DNA of 64,000 nt from Salarchaeum sp. JOR-1 (GCF_007833275.1 NZ_CP042241.1:1488001-1552000), one strand, 5' to 3'; positions 17,456 to 24,870 are shown, numbered from the stretch's first letter. The notes: generated by a model from the sequence alone, not told the origin. Numbers and translations: made by a program.

Positions 17456-17938
17456 TTAGTCGAAGCGCGTGACTTCCGCGCCACACGCCTCGCAGAACAG
17501 CACGTACTCGTCGCCCTCGACTTCGTGCGTTCGCCCCGTGACCTCGCCGCACGCGGGACACTCCTCTTCGATTATCGCATCGTCAGCGTCCTTCGGCGCG
17601 CCGACGGCGACGACGCGCGCCGCGGTCTCACCGACGGCTTCCGCCGAGACGGGCGCGTTCTCGGGGACGAAGAAGGCGTCCTCCGCGTGCAGGTGCTGGG
17701 TGCCGTTCGCGGTGTCGACGCGGAGTTCCCCCGCGAGGACGTAGAACAGCTCCTCGTGGTCTGGGTGGCGGTGGTAGCCCCACGGCAGGCGTTCGCCGGG
17801 GTCGGCGGTGTAGACGTTGAAGCCGAACGCGGACGCGCCGACGGCCTCGTCGACTTCCTTCTTCTCCCGGGTCGGGTTCGGCGCGCTCTCGATGTCGGGG
17901 ACGTGGACGCGCGCGTACTCGTGGTCGCTCAGATCCAT
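17456..17938 (-). CDS. Cupin-domain protein with C-terminal zinc ribbon
   Basis: 160 residues. The cupin (about residues 33-115) has the two cupin motifs: PWGYHRHPDHEELFYVLAGEL carrying His, His and Glu metal ligands, and the second HAEDAFFVPENAP. A short zinc ribbon follows: CPACGEV (C125, C128) and CEACGAEV. The fusion suggests a metal-dependent sugar/oxidoreductase-like protein with a Zn-stabilised tail, perhaps for partner or nucleic-acid contact. It is convergent with no close gene; the 190 bp to the R2lox gene shows nothing. Function unproven. Confidence 0.8.
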   Translation of the reverse strand: MDLSDHEYARVHVPDIESAPNPTREKKEVDEAVGASAFGFNVYTADPGERLPWGYHRHPDHEELFYVLAGELRVDTANGTQHLHAEDAFFVPENAPVSAEAVGETAARVVAVGAPKDADDAIIEEECPACGEVTGRTHEVEGDEYVLFCEACGAEVTRFD

Positions 17939-18016
17939 ATCGATGGCGTCGCGCGCGACGACCTAAACCCCCGTGGCGGGACGAAGACGTATCCGGGATG
18001 CGCGCGAACCCCCTGT

Positions 18017-18679
18017 ATGGTTATCCGTGCTGACGGGCCGGCGGACGAGTACCGCGAGATAGACCGGTTCGACGGCGGTGTCGGCTGGATCGCGCATCCG
18101 GACGAGGCGATGCAGCGTGCGAGCCACGTCCTCGAGATCGACGGCGACGCGTGGGTTATCGACCCCGTGGACGCGCCCGACGTGGACGATCTCGTCGCGG
18201 AGTTCGGGGAGGAGGTCGCAGGCGTCGTCGTGTTGAGCGACCGGCACGCCCGGGACGCGGACGCGTTCGGCGAGCGGCACGACGCGCCCGTCTACGTTCC
18301 GAGCTTCGTCACGCCCGAACTCTCCGGGCCGAGCACGCCGTTCTCCGACGAACTCGAAGACACGGGGTTCGAGGTGTTGCGGGCGGTGGACGTGCCGGGC
18401 TGGCGGGAGGCCGCGTTATACGACGGGGAGACGCTCGTCGTCGCGGACGCCGTCGGAGACACCGCGTACTTCACGGCCGGCGACGAGCGCATCGGCGTCC
18501 ATCCCATGCTGCGCGCGTTCCCGCCGAACTCCTTGCGGGGACTCGAACCCGCGCGCATCCTCTCGGGGCACGGCCCCGGCGTCCTCACCGGCGCGGCGAG
18601 CGCGCTCGACGACGCCTACCGCACAGCCCGGCGGAACATTCCGCGAGTGATGGCAAACAGCCTGAAATCACTCCTCTGA
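18017..18679 (+). CDS. Degenerate metallo-beta-lactamase-fold protein
   Basis: 220 residues with the strand order of the MBL fold: HVLEIDGDAWVIDPVD, then VVVLSDRHARDADAF where HxHxDH should lie, GFEVLRAVDVPGWREAALYD, VVADAVGDTAYF and LSGHGPGV near the end. Two of the usual zinc-ligand His are replaced (SDRHARD), so zinc hydrolase activity is doubtful. Start at 18017 chosen since the frame upstream is antisense to the cupin gene. It overlaps aglJ's 3' end by 12 bp. Likely a non-catalytic or modified member. Confidence 0.7.
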   Translation: MVIRADGPADEYREIDRFDGGVGWIAHPDEAMQRASHVLEIDGDAWVIDPVDAPDVDDLVAEFGEEVAGVVVLSDRHARDADAFGERHDAPVYVPSFVTPELSGPSTPFSDELEDTGFEVLRAVDVPGWREAALYDGETLVVADAVGDTAYFTAGDERIGVHPMLRAFPPNSLRGLEPARILSGHGPGVLTGAASALDDAYRTARRNIPRVMANSLKSLL

Positions 18680-19588
18680 GCGCTCGCGGACCTGTTCGAT
18701 GCGATGGAGTTGTTCGCGGTGGAGCGTGACGAAGAGGTCGGAGAGCACGCCGAACATGAGGAGTTGCACGCCGAACAGTAATGCGACGCCGGCGGCGACG
18801 GCGATGACGTTGTGGGAGACGCCCTTCGCGAACCACTCGTAGGCGACGTAGGCGCCGAGCGCGACGCTGAGGAGGAGCGCGCCGCCGCCGACGCTCCCGA
18901 AGTAGAAGAGGGGGTTGTTCGTCTTCGCGAGCCGGTAGAGCGTGTAGATGATGCGCGCGCCGTCCGTCACGGGGTTGAGGTTCGTCTCCGAATCCTCGGG
19001 CCGCGGCTTGTACGTGATGTCTACGACGCGAACCGTCTGGTTGTGGCGCGCGCACTCGACCGCCATCTCCGTCTCGATACCGAACCCGTCCGCGGTGAGA
19101 CTCATCTTCTCGAACGACGTCCGGGTGAACGCGCGGTAGCCGGAGAGGATGTCCGCGTAGTCGTGGCCGTGGATGCGGGCGAACGCCCGATTGATGAGGG
19201 AGTTCCCGACCCTGTTGAGCCGCGTCATCGCGCCCGACTCCATGTTCGCGAACCGGTCGCCGACCACGTGGTCTGCGTCCCCCGACACCACCGGCTCCAG
19301 CACTTTCGGGGCGTCCTCGGTACGGTACGTGCCGTCACCGTCCAACATGAGGACGTAGGCGGCGTCGACGTGCCGCACGGCCTCCCGGACTGCCTGGCCC
19401 TTCCCGGAGCCGGACTGCTCGAAGACGTCCGCGCCGTGCTCTCGCGCTATCTCGCGCGTTTCGTCCGTCGAGTGACCGTCCACGACGAGGACGTTCTCCA
19501 GGCCTTCCTCGCGCAGGCCGTCGATGACGCTCCCGATGGTCTCGGCCTCGTTCAAGGTCGGGATGAGCACGCACACGTCCCCGTACAT
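18668..19588 (-). CDS. aglJ: AglJ-type dolichyl-phosphate hexosyltransferase (first sugar of S-layer N-glycan)
   Basis: 306 residues. GT2 domain first (CVLIPTLNEAETIGSVIDGL, DGHSTDETREIAREHGADV, then MLDGDGTYR as the DxD-type motif and SGYRAFTR as acceptor motif). Two membrane helices at the C-terminus (about 228-250 and 260-285) follow. In Haloferax volcanii AglJ adds the first glucose to dolichyl phosphate on the cytoplasmic face; sequence opening and topology match. It is encoded away from the main glycan island at 27.7-50.7 kb, as in other haloarchaea where aglJ can be separate. Donor sugar assumed, not read from sequence. Confidence 0.85.
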   Translation of the reverse strand: MYGDVCVLIPTLNEAETIGSVIDGLREEGLENVLVVDGHSTDETREIAREHGADVFEQSGSGKGQAVREAVRHVDAAYVLMLDGDGTYRTEDAPKVLEPVVSGDADHVVGDRFANMESGAMTRLNRVGNSLINRAFARIHGHDYADILSGYRAFTRTSFEKMSLTADGFGIETEMAVECARHNQTVRVVDITYKPRPEDSETNLNPVTDGARIIYTLYRLAKTNNPLFYFGSVGGGALLLSVALGAYVAYEWFAKGVSHNVIAVAAGVALLFGVQLLMFGVLSDLFVTLHREQLHRIEQVRERSEE

Positions 19589-19629
19589 CTATCCGTACTC
19601 TCGGTGGCGCGTGGAAAAGGATTGCCGTT

Positions 19630-20019
19630 CTACTCGTAGTCGGCGAGGGCGTCCCGCCAGTCGTCCGGAATCGCCGTCGGCCGACCGTCCTCGTTCAAGT
19701 AGACCGAGACCGTCTGCCCGGTCGCCACCACGTCGCCCTCGACGCGGAGTTCGTAGTCGATGGTGAGACTGCTCTTCCCCACCGAAATCGGGGAGAGCTC
19801 GGCGGTCACCGTACTGTCCGGCGGAATCGAGTCCCGGTACTCGACGTTCAGCGACCGAACCACCGTCGGGGAGTCCGCAAGCGACACACCGAGCACTTCC
19901 TCGTAGAGGCGTTCCTTCGCGTGCTCGAAGTAGGACGCGTACACCACGTGATTCACGTGACTCCGGGTGTCGAGGTCGCGGAACTGCACGTCGATCTCGT
20001 GCGTGAACGGCTCCGGCAT
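19630..20019 (-). CDS. 4-hydroxybenzoyl-CoA-type thioesterase (hot-dog fold)
   Basis: 129 residues. Hot-dog fold hallmarks are FRDLDTRSHVNHVVYASYFEHAKERL at the start, with the Asp that activates water and the acyl-CoA-binding helix, then VEYRDSIPPDSTVTAELSPISVGKSSLTIDYEL as the central sheet. It hydrolyses acyl-CoA thioesters; substrate unknown. Start at 20019 gives the canonical short N-terminus; an upstream ATG would add 25 Arg-rich residues. Promoter lies in the 92 bp gap before the RHH-toxin locus. Confidence 0.85.
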   Translation of the reverse strand: MPEPFTHEIDVQFRDLDTRSHVNHVVYASYFEHAKERLYEEVLGVSLADSPTVVRSLNVEYRDSIPPDSTVTAELSPISVGKSSLTIDYELRVEGDVVATGQTVSVYLNEDGRPTAIPDDWRDALADYE

Positions 20020-20085
20020 ACGTAGGAACTTAGCGGCCGCCCGCTTCAACGCATCGCCGTCCGGTTCGACGCGACAAAACCACCA

Positions 20086-20107
20086 TAGTAACACATATGT
20101 ATTACTA
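20086..20107. promoter_or_regulatory. 22-bp inverted repeat operator at the RHH gene start
   Basis: TAGTAACACATATGTATTAC followed by TA is an inverted repeat with ten of eleven pairs matching (only C20092/A20101 mismatched), centred on CATATG. It overlaps the possible upstream ATG at 20097 and ends 5 bp before the ATG at 20112. This is the expected place for an autoregulatory operator of a ribbon-helix-helix antitoxin. Confidence 0.6.
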
Positions 20108-20111
20108 CAGT

Positions 20112-20530
20112 ATGTCTGACGCAGCTACGAACGGGGACGAGGACACGGATATCGTCACGGTGAACTTCAAGACGACACAGACGTTTCTCGACGAAATCGA
20201 CGAGACGTGGCAGGGACGCGGGTTCAACAGCCGGAGCGAGTTCATTCGGTACACGCTCCGCGACGCCGTCGAGTTCCCGACGTTCGACCGCGACGAACTC
20301 GACGCTCTCTCGCCGGCCGAACCGGATCGAATTCTGGAGAAACTGGACGCGATCGTCGACGAGCACGGCGTGACACGCCGGACTACGGCGAACCGCTACA
20401 GAACAGTCCGTATCGGAAGGTTCGGATCGGTGAGTTTCGACGTTCCGTCGCGTTCCGCCGCGACGAGCAGGTACTCCTTGTCGCCCGAACCAAGCGCCGT
20501 AGCGGCGCGTACACCGCTGACGACGACTGA
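20112..20530 (+). pseudogene. Fused, frameshifted toxin-antitoxin remnant: RHH antitoxin N-terminus joined to RelE/ParE toxin C-terminus
   Basis: The first ~60 residues form a ribbon-helix-helix DNA-binding domain (IVTVNFKTTQTFLDEIDETW, then FNSRSEFIRYTLRDAVEFPTF). From residue ~64 the frame becomes toxin-like (ALSPAEPDRILEKLDAIVDE). At codon 20370-20372 the frame shifts: reading two bases later gives DTPDYGEPLQNSPYRKVRIG, then FRRDEQVLLVARTK, the core strands of a RelE/ParE toxin, to a stop at 20528-20530. The antitoxin C-terminus and toxin N-terminus are missing, so an internal deletion fused the pair and a later indel broke it. Unshifted, the open frame would run to 20576 as a 154-residue protein whose tail resembles nothing. 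The RHH part may still bind the operator. Confidence 0.6.
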
Positions 20531-20959
20531 CTACTCGACGTGGACGCGCCAGGTAAACAGGCTTTCCGCGACGTAGTTCACGACGAACCCGACGCCGATG
20601 CCGATGACGTTCGCGAGCGCGTACCAGACGCCGAACTGGCCGTTGAGCACGTAGAGCACGGACAGCGCGACCGCGACGCCGCCGGCGCGCACGACGTTCG
20701 AGCGCGCGAACCGCTTCCCCGTCGGAACCAGCCCGCCGCCCGCCTCCCCGGAGAACGTCCAGCGGTCGTTCACGACGAACATCAACACGATGGCGGCTTC
20801 CGCGCTCACGAACTTCGCCCAGAACGGCGCAATCCCGGTGCCTTCGACGACGAGCGTCAGGACGAGCGTGTCGAAGAGCGCGCCCACGATGCCGACGGAG
20901 AGGAACTGGCCCGCGCGCACGCCACGAACCAGCGCTTGGATGTCTTCGGTGAGCGTCAT
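20531..20959 (-). CDS. GtrA-family membrane protein
   Basis: 142 residues with four membrane helices (LSVGIVGALFDTLVLTLVVE, FVSAEAAIVLMFVVNDRWTF, VVRAGGVAVALSVLYVL, and YALANVIGIGVGFVVNYVAE). FVVNDRWTF and NYVAESLFTWR are GtrA signatures. GtrA proteins are thought to flip polyprenyl-phosphate-linked sugars or assist the adjacent glycosyltransferase. Its ATG overlaps the stop of the GT2 gene by ATGA, as in the usual GtrA-GtrB pairing. Role in extra glycan decoration inferred. Confidence 0.85.
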   Translation of the reverse strand: MTLTEDIQALVRGVRAGQFLSVGIVGALFDTLVLTLVVEGTGIAPFWAKFVSAEAAIVLMFVVNDRWTFSGEAGGGLVPTGKRFARSNVVRAGGVAVALSVLYVLNGQFGVWYALANVIGIGVGFVVNYVAESLFTWRVHVE

Positions 20960-21684
20960 CGCTCCACCAACCGCGTTCGAGAGCGGTGTTCGGTTCCGTC
21001 CGCGATACTCGGATAGCGCCGGCGGAGCGAGAACACTGTCCGCGCCAGCTCTTGCACCGTCTCCCGGGTGTTCACGGTCGAACGCGGGTCGTCCTCCCAC
21101 GCCACCGGCACCTCCGTGAGTTGGAGGCCGCGGGCGTCCGCGACCGTCACGAGCTCCACGTCCCACGCGAACCCGGGTTCGTAGAGGTAGTCGCGGACTG
21201 CCTGCCAGGCTTCCTGTGTGAGTGCTTTCGCCCCGCACTGGTAGTCCGAGAGCGAGACGGGGAGGAGGGCGCGGCTGCCCCACGCGAACGCGTCACCGAG
21301 CTTCCGCCGGAGCACGCTCTGATGGGTCTGAATCCGGGATTCGGGATGGCGGCGAGACCCGGCCGCCAGATCCGCGTCGTCGAGCGCCCCGACTACGTCC
21401 GTGATGGAGTCGGCGGGCGTGCTGCCGTCCGCGTCCGCGAACGCGAGCACGTCCGTGTCCACGGACTCGAACCCCTGCGTGATCGCGAGGCCCTTTCCCC
21501 GGCGCTCCCCGACGACGTTCACCTCGACGGCGTCGCGGCCGGGAAACGACAGGCTGGAGCCGCCGGGCGCGTCCAGTTCGATGCGGACCACAGCGGGCTG
21601 GAGGACATCGAGGAGGGCGTCCACGTACGACCGGAGTTTTCCGGTGTCCGGCTCGTACGCAGGGAGGACCAAACCAACCGTCAC
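20956..21684 (-). CDS. Family 2 glycosyltransferase, polyprenyl-phosphate type (GtrB/DPM1-like)
   Basis: 242 residues. GT-A fold begins VGLVLPAYEPDTGKLRSYVD; the nucleotide-sugar motif is FADADGSTPADSI; DYQCGAKALTQEAW is the acceptor-domain motif of dolichyl-phosphate hexosyltransferases; EVPVAWEDDPRSTVN is the last conserved block. No C-terminal membrane segment, unlike AglJ, so it should act with the following GtrA protein at the membrane. First in the two-gene unit, with an ATGA overlap. Donor unknown. Confidence 0.85.
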   Translation of the reverse strand: MTVGLVLPAYEPDTGKLRSYVDALLDVLQPAVVRIELDAPGGSSLSFPGRDAVEVNVVGERRGKGLAITQGFESVDTDVLAFADADGSTPADSITDVVGALDDADLAAGSRRHPESRIQTHQSVLRRKLGDAFAWGSRALLPVSLSDYQCGAKALTQEAWQAVRDYLYEPGFAWDVELVTVADARGLQLTEVPVAWEDDPRSTVNTRETVQELARTVFSLRRRYPSIADGTEHRSRTRLVER

Positions 21685-21768
21685 GCTACCCGGTATTCGG
21701 ACTCCGCGAATAAGAATTGTGTTCTCCAGGGCACGTCGGACGGTTGACCGGACGGGCGAGATGGGAGA

Positions 21769-21789
21769 GAGAGTACGTTTCGTGTGTCC
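21769..21789 (+). repeat. Origin-type repeat, copy 1 (forward)
   Basis: GAGAGTACGTTTCGTGTGTC plus C, an exact 21-mer shared with 21881-21901. Inverted, diverged copies occur upstream of orc1 (24683-24707 and 24850-24870). It fits an origin recognition box-like element of the Orc1 encoded between them. Confidence 0.5.
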
Positions 21790-21880
21790 CGCAGTACGCG
21801 AGCTCGGGGTGAGGCGAGCGTTCTGTTGGAAATGATTCTACGTGGAGGTGAGAGTTTTGTTGGGGTGGTGTCCGGGGAGG

Positions 21881-21901
21881 GAGAGTACGTTTCGTGTGTC
21901 C
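21881..21901 (+). repeat. Origin-type repeat, copy 2 (forward)
   Basis: Second exact copy of the 21-mer, 112 bp downstream of copy 1 and followed by a GGGGGG run, the G-string that haloarchaeal origin boxes often carry. Between the copies and around them (21685-22051) no gene is seen. Confidence 0.5.
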
Positions 21902-21931
21902 GGGGGGCTACGGAAGTGCGAGGAGAAAGCC

Positions 21932-21961
21932 CCGTGCTTTAGCGCGGGGATGAATCCGACA
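21932..21961. mobile_element. Hairpin at the left flank of the TnpB gene
   Basis: AAGCCCCGTGCTTTAGCGCG and the following GGGATGAATCC form a stem-loop (CCCCGTGC... GCGCGGGG) with a tail similar in form to the right end of this TnpB element (GGGGAGGATGTCA). It may be the element's left end or the orphan right end of another element of the same family. Confidence 0.4.
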
Positions 21962-22051
21962 ACCCCGACACCAGCCACCGTTCGATGGCACGGCAGGATA
22001 TTCCACGCTCCAATCCACGCCTTCAAGTAACTATACCTACATAGGTTACGT

Positions 22052-23326
22052 ATGGCGGAACAGGTCGTCACTCGCACCTACACTGCTTCCATCCGGAACC
22101 AGCCACAGGTGCAAGACGACCTCGATTCGCTCGGGTTCGCCGCTTCAAAACTCTGGAACGTCGGACGGTGGACTTGTGACCGAGTGTGGGGCGAAGTCGG
22201 CCATATTCCCGGTCACAACGAACTCACCGCGTACCTCAAGAATCACGAACGCTACGATGACCTGCATTCGCAGTCAAGTCAGCGAGTCCTGCAAGAACTC
22301 GCTGAGGCGTTCAAAGGCTGGTACGGCAAACAACGCAACGGAGACACACGAGCGAACCCGCCCGGCTACCGCAAACACGGCGACGACCACCCACGAAGTA
22401 CGGTCACGTTCAAAGCCGATGGCTTCAAACTCGACACCCAGTACAACCGCGTCCGACTCTCCAAAGGCTCGAACCTCAAGGACTACTGGTCGGACTTCAT
22501 CCTCTGCGAGTACCAGACCCGCCCTGACGTTGACCTCTCCACCGTGGAGAGCGTCCAGCAGGCGCGGGCAGTTTGGACGGGAAGCGAGTGGGAACTACAC
22601 TTCGTGTGCAAAGTCGAAATCGAAGTGTCAGAGGCACCCGGTCAGAAGACGGTTGGTGTTGACCTCGGCATCAACAACTTCGCCGCCCTCGCCTACGAAG
22701 ACGGCTACGGCGAGCTGTACCCGCTGAACTGTCTGAAGCAAGACGACTACTTCTTCAGCAAGCGGATTGCTCGCTGTGACAACTCCGATTCCGAGCAAGC
22801 CACGCGGTTAAATCAGAAGAAGTCTCGACGGCGCACCCACTACTTCCACACGCTCTCCAAGCACATCGTCCAGCGATGTGTTGAGGAGGGTGTTGGAACG
22901 ATTTTGGTTGGCGACCTCTCTGGCATCCGTGATAAGGAGGAGAACGGCGAGTCGAAGAACTGGGGCAAGCATGGCAATCTTGACCTGCACTCGTGGGCGT
23001 TCGACCGCTTCACCGACCTGCTCGAATACAAGGCCGAGATGGCAGGAATCGCGGTCAATGAAGTGTCTGAGTGCGATACATCGAAGTCGTGTTCGTGTTG
23101 TGGTCGGAAGCGAAAGGCGAACCGTGTTGAGCGCGGGTTGTACGTCTGTGACGAGTGTGGTACGGTGGCGAACGCTGATGTGAACGGTGCTGAGAACATT
23201 CGACAGAAAGTATCTCCGAGTCCTCGTCCAGAGGATAGGAGTAACGGCTGGTTGGCACAGCCATCGACGTTCCTGTTTGACAAGGACACTGGCGCATTCG
23301 CGCCTCAAGAACAGGTCACGTCGTAA
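22052..23326 (+). CDS. tnpB: IS1341-type TnpB (RNA-guided nuclease family)
   Basis: 424 residues. N-terminal WED/REC-like region to ~195, then RuvC-I VGVDLGINNFA (D204), a long RuvC-II segment, the four-Cys zinc finger (CSCC at 347-350, CDEC at 366-369) and RuvC-III ANADVNGAEN (D376). The RuvC-II position normally holding Glu in a VEDL motif reads VGDL here (G287), so catalysis needs a substitute acid or is lost. No IS200 TnpA is present in the window, so the element cannot move alone. Start at 22052 follows a TATA-like ACTATACC with a small inverted repeat. If active it would cut DNA under guidance of an RNA from its 3' end. Confidence 0.85.
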   Translation: MAEQVVTRTYTASIRNQPQVQDDLDSLGFAASKLWNVGRWTCDRVWGEVGHIPGHNELTAYLKNHERYDDLHSQSSQRVLQELAEAFKGWYGKQRNGDTRANPPGYRKHGDDHPRSTVTFKADGFKLDTQYNRVRLSKGSNLKDYWSDFILCEYQTRPDVDLSTVESVQQARAVWTGSEWELHFVCKVEIEVSEAPGQKTVGVDLGINNFAALAYEDGYGELYPLNCLKQDDYFFSKRIARCDNSDSEQATRLNQKKSRRRTHYFHTLSKHIVQRCVEEGVGTILVGDLSGIRDKEENGESKNWGKHGNLDLHSWAFDRFTDLLEYKAEMAGIAVNEVSECDTSKSCSCCGRKRKANRVERGLYVCDECGTVANADVNGAENIRQKVSPSPRPEDRSNGWLAQPSTFLFDKDTGAFAPQEQVTS

Positions 23327-23334
23327 ACCACAAT

Positions 23335-23379
23335 ATCCCAACGCGGGAATCTTCGCCCTTCAGGGCGGGGAGGATGTCA
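23335..23379 (+). ncRNA. Right end / candidate omega-RNA scaffold of the TnpB element
   Basis: Just after tnpB, ACGCGGGAATCTTCGCCCTT and CAGGGCGGGGAGGATGTCA form a GC-rich hairpin (CGCCC TTCA GGGCG) with the GGGGAGGATGTCA tail of haloarchaeal IS1341 elements. For TnpB systems the overlapping 3' transcript is the guide RNA scaffold, and the adjacent ~16-20 nt act as guide; here those are AGGTGCGTGTTCGGTTTCG, the 3' end of orc1. Confidence 0.5.
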
Positions 23380-24576
23380 AGGTGCGTGTTCGGTTTCGAT
23401 GTCGTCGCGGACATCGAGGATGATGTCTGCGTCGAGGTCGAGGTCGTACTCGTAGTAGCGGCCGCCGCGTTCGCCGTGGTTCTGGCCGTTCCGCCGGAAG
23501 AACCCGAGCATGTGGAGGTCTGCGAGGTGGTTCTGAATACTCTTCAACGTCGTCAACGGGTCAGACGCGTGGGACTGAGCGACCTGCTCGTAACGGGTCT
23601 TGATCGTCTTCGAACGCGCGGGCGTCTCGCCCTCCCGGTCGAGGTACGCGAGCGTTTCGAGGATGTACTGTGCGTGCTGGGTCTGATCGCGGATGCGGTT
23701 GCTCAGCCGGCCGCGCTGCACGAGCTCCTGAGCGTCCGTGATGTGGGCGTCGGTCACCTGGGTGTCACCGTTTTTCTCCGCGACCTCCGCGCCCACGCGG
23801 AGGAGGTCGATGGCCTGCCGGGCGTTCCCTCGGTCTTTCGCCGCGATGGCTGCGGCCTTCGCGATCGCCGAATCCGCACAGCCGTCCTCGACGAACGCGC
23901 GGTCTGCACGGTCTCGGAGGATGGTGCGGAGCTCGGACGCGTCGTAGGGACTGAACGATATCTCCGCCTCCATCAGGGTGTCCTTGACTTTCGGGGAGAG
24001 CGACTGCCGGAACGTGTAGTTGTTGCTGATGCCGATGACGCCGATCTTCGAGTCGGTGATGTGGCCGTTCGACTTCGCGCGCGGGAACTCGTAGAGGAGC
24101 GTGTCGACATCGTCGAGGTGGTCGATTTCGTCGAACACGACCAGGTGGGTGCCGCCGAGCCGGTCGAGCTGGGCGTACAGCTCTTCGAACGCGTCTCCCA
24201 CGCCGAGTCCGCGCTTCGGGAAGTCACTCGCGCTGTCGGGGAGGAGATCGTTCACGAGGCCGCGAACGACCGTGTACACCGTCTTCCCGTTGCAGTTGCA
24301 CTCGTGGACGTGAAGTTCGTCGGCTTCCGGCCGCGTCGCGACCTCCGCTCGGAGCGCGTCCATCATGTAGGTCGTGACGGCTGTCTTCCCCAGTCCGGCT
24401 TTCCCGTACAGCATGATGTTCTGGGGGTTCCGCCCGAACAGGACGTCCTGGAGGGCGAACCGGTACTCGTCGATCTCCTCGTCCCGTTCGAGGATTTCAC
24501 TCGGCTGGTAGCTCTCCGCGAGTACTTTCTTCTCCTCGAAGATCGTCTGTTCGATGTCGCTGAACGGCCCACCCAT
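23377..24576 (-). CDS. orc1: Orc1/Cdc6-family replication initiator
   Basis: 399 residues. AAA+ ATPase: Walker A GKAGLGKT (58-65), Walker B VVFDEID (~146-152), sensor I region GVIGISNNYTF, arginine-finger and sensor II around GNARQAIDLLR. C-terminal winged helix (about 310-399: LTTLKSIQNHLADLHMLGF) binds origin boxes. Start at 24576 with a TATA box 30-36 nt upstream. The stop TGA comes from the end sequence of the adjacent TnpB element (TCA at 23377-23379), so the native C-terminus may have been a little different. Flanked on both sides by oppositely oriented repeats, so it likely binds its own origin here. Confidence 0.92.
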   Translation of the reverse strand: MGGPFSDIEQTIFEEKKVLAESYQPSEILERDEEIDEYRFALQDVLFGRNPQNIMLYGKAGLGKTAVTTYMMDALRAEVATRPEADELHVHECNCNGKTVYTVVRGLVNDLLPDSASDFPKRGLGVGDAFEELYAQLDRLGGTHLVVFDEIDHLDDVDTLLYEFPRAKSNGHITDSKIGVIGISNNYTFRQSLSPKVKDTLMEAEISFSPYDASELRTILRDRADRAFVEDGCADSAIAKAAAIAAKDRGNARQAIDLLRVGAEVAEKNGDTQVTDAHITDAQELVQRGRLSNRIRDQTQHAQYILETLAYLDREGETPARSKTIKTRYEQVAQSHASDPLTTLKSIQNHLADLHMLGFFRRNGQNHGERGGRYYEYDLDLDADIILDVRDDIETEHAP

Positions 24577-24604
24577 CGTCTATCCACTCCAACACGAACG
24601 ATAT

Positions 24605-24612
24605 ACTTAAAA
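24605..24612 (-). promoter_or_regulatory. TATA box of orc1
   Basis: On the minus strand TTTTAAGTATATC lies 30-36 nt before the ATG at 24576, as for a leaderless or near-leaderless transcript. Confidence 0.5.
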
Positions 24613-24682
24613 CCTTCTTTCGTCTGATTCGAGTGTCTTCACGCGTCGACACACCCACCGACCCAGACCCACTCCAGTCCCA

Positions 24683-24707
24683 AGACAAACGAAACGCCCT
24701 CTCTCCC
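24683..24707 (-). repeat. Origin-type repeat, copy 3 (reverse)
   Basis: AGACAAACGAAACGCCCTCT and the following CTCCC match the reverse complement of copies 1 and 2 at 21 of 25 positions. It lies about 110 bp upstream of the orc1 start in opposite orientation to the copies beyond the TnpB element. Confidence 0.45.
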
Positions 24708-24849
24708 TCGACCCCCCTATCTGTTCTGTTCCCGACTCCTCTCGCGCTCGCCCTCCGGTCAGCCCGCACAGCCCCTCGCCGTAGACGACGGGATTCGCGC
24801 CGTACCGGCGCCTAGCAACCCCACGCACCGCCCCGACACAGCCACCCGA

Positions 24850-24870
24850 GGACAGACGAAATCCACTCTC
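24850..24870 (-). repeat. Origin-type repeat, copy 4 (reverse)
   Basis: GGACAGACGAAATCCACTCT plus C matches the reverse complement of the 21-mer at 17 of 21 positions. Read on the minus strand it is followed by TCGGGTGG, a weaker G-run. Confidence 0.35.

Noticed and set aside
21769-21901. The two 21-mers as a minimal CRISPR
   Set aside because: Spacing is 91 bp, with further copies in inverted orientation, which suits origin boxes instead.
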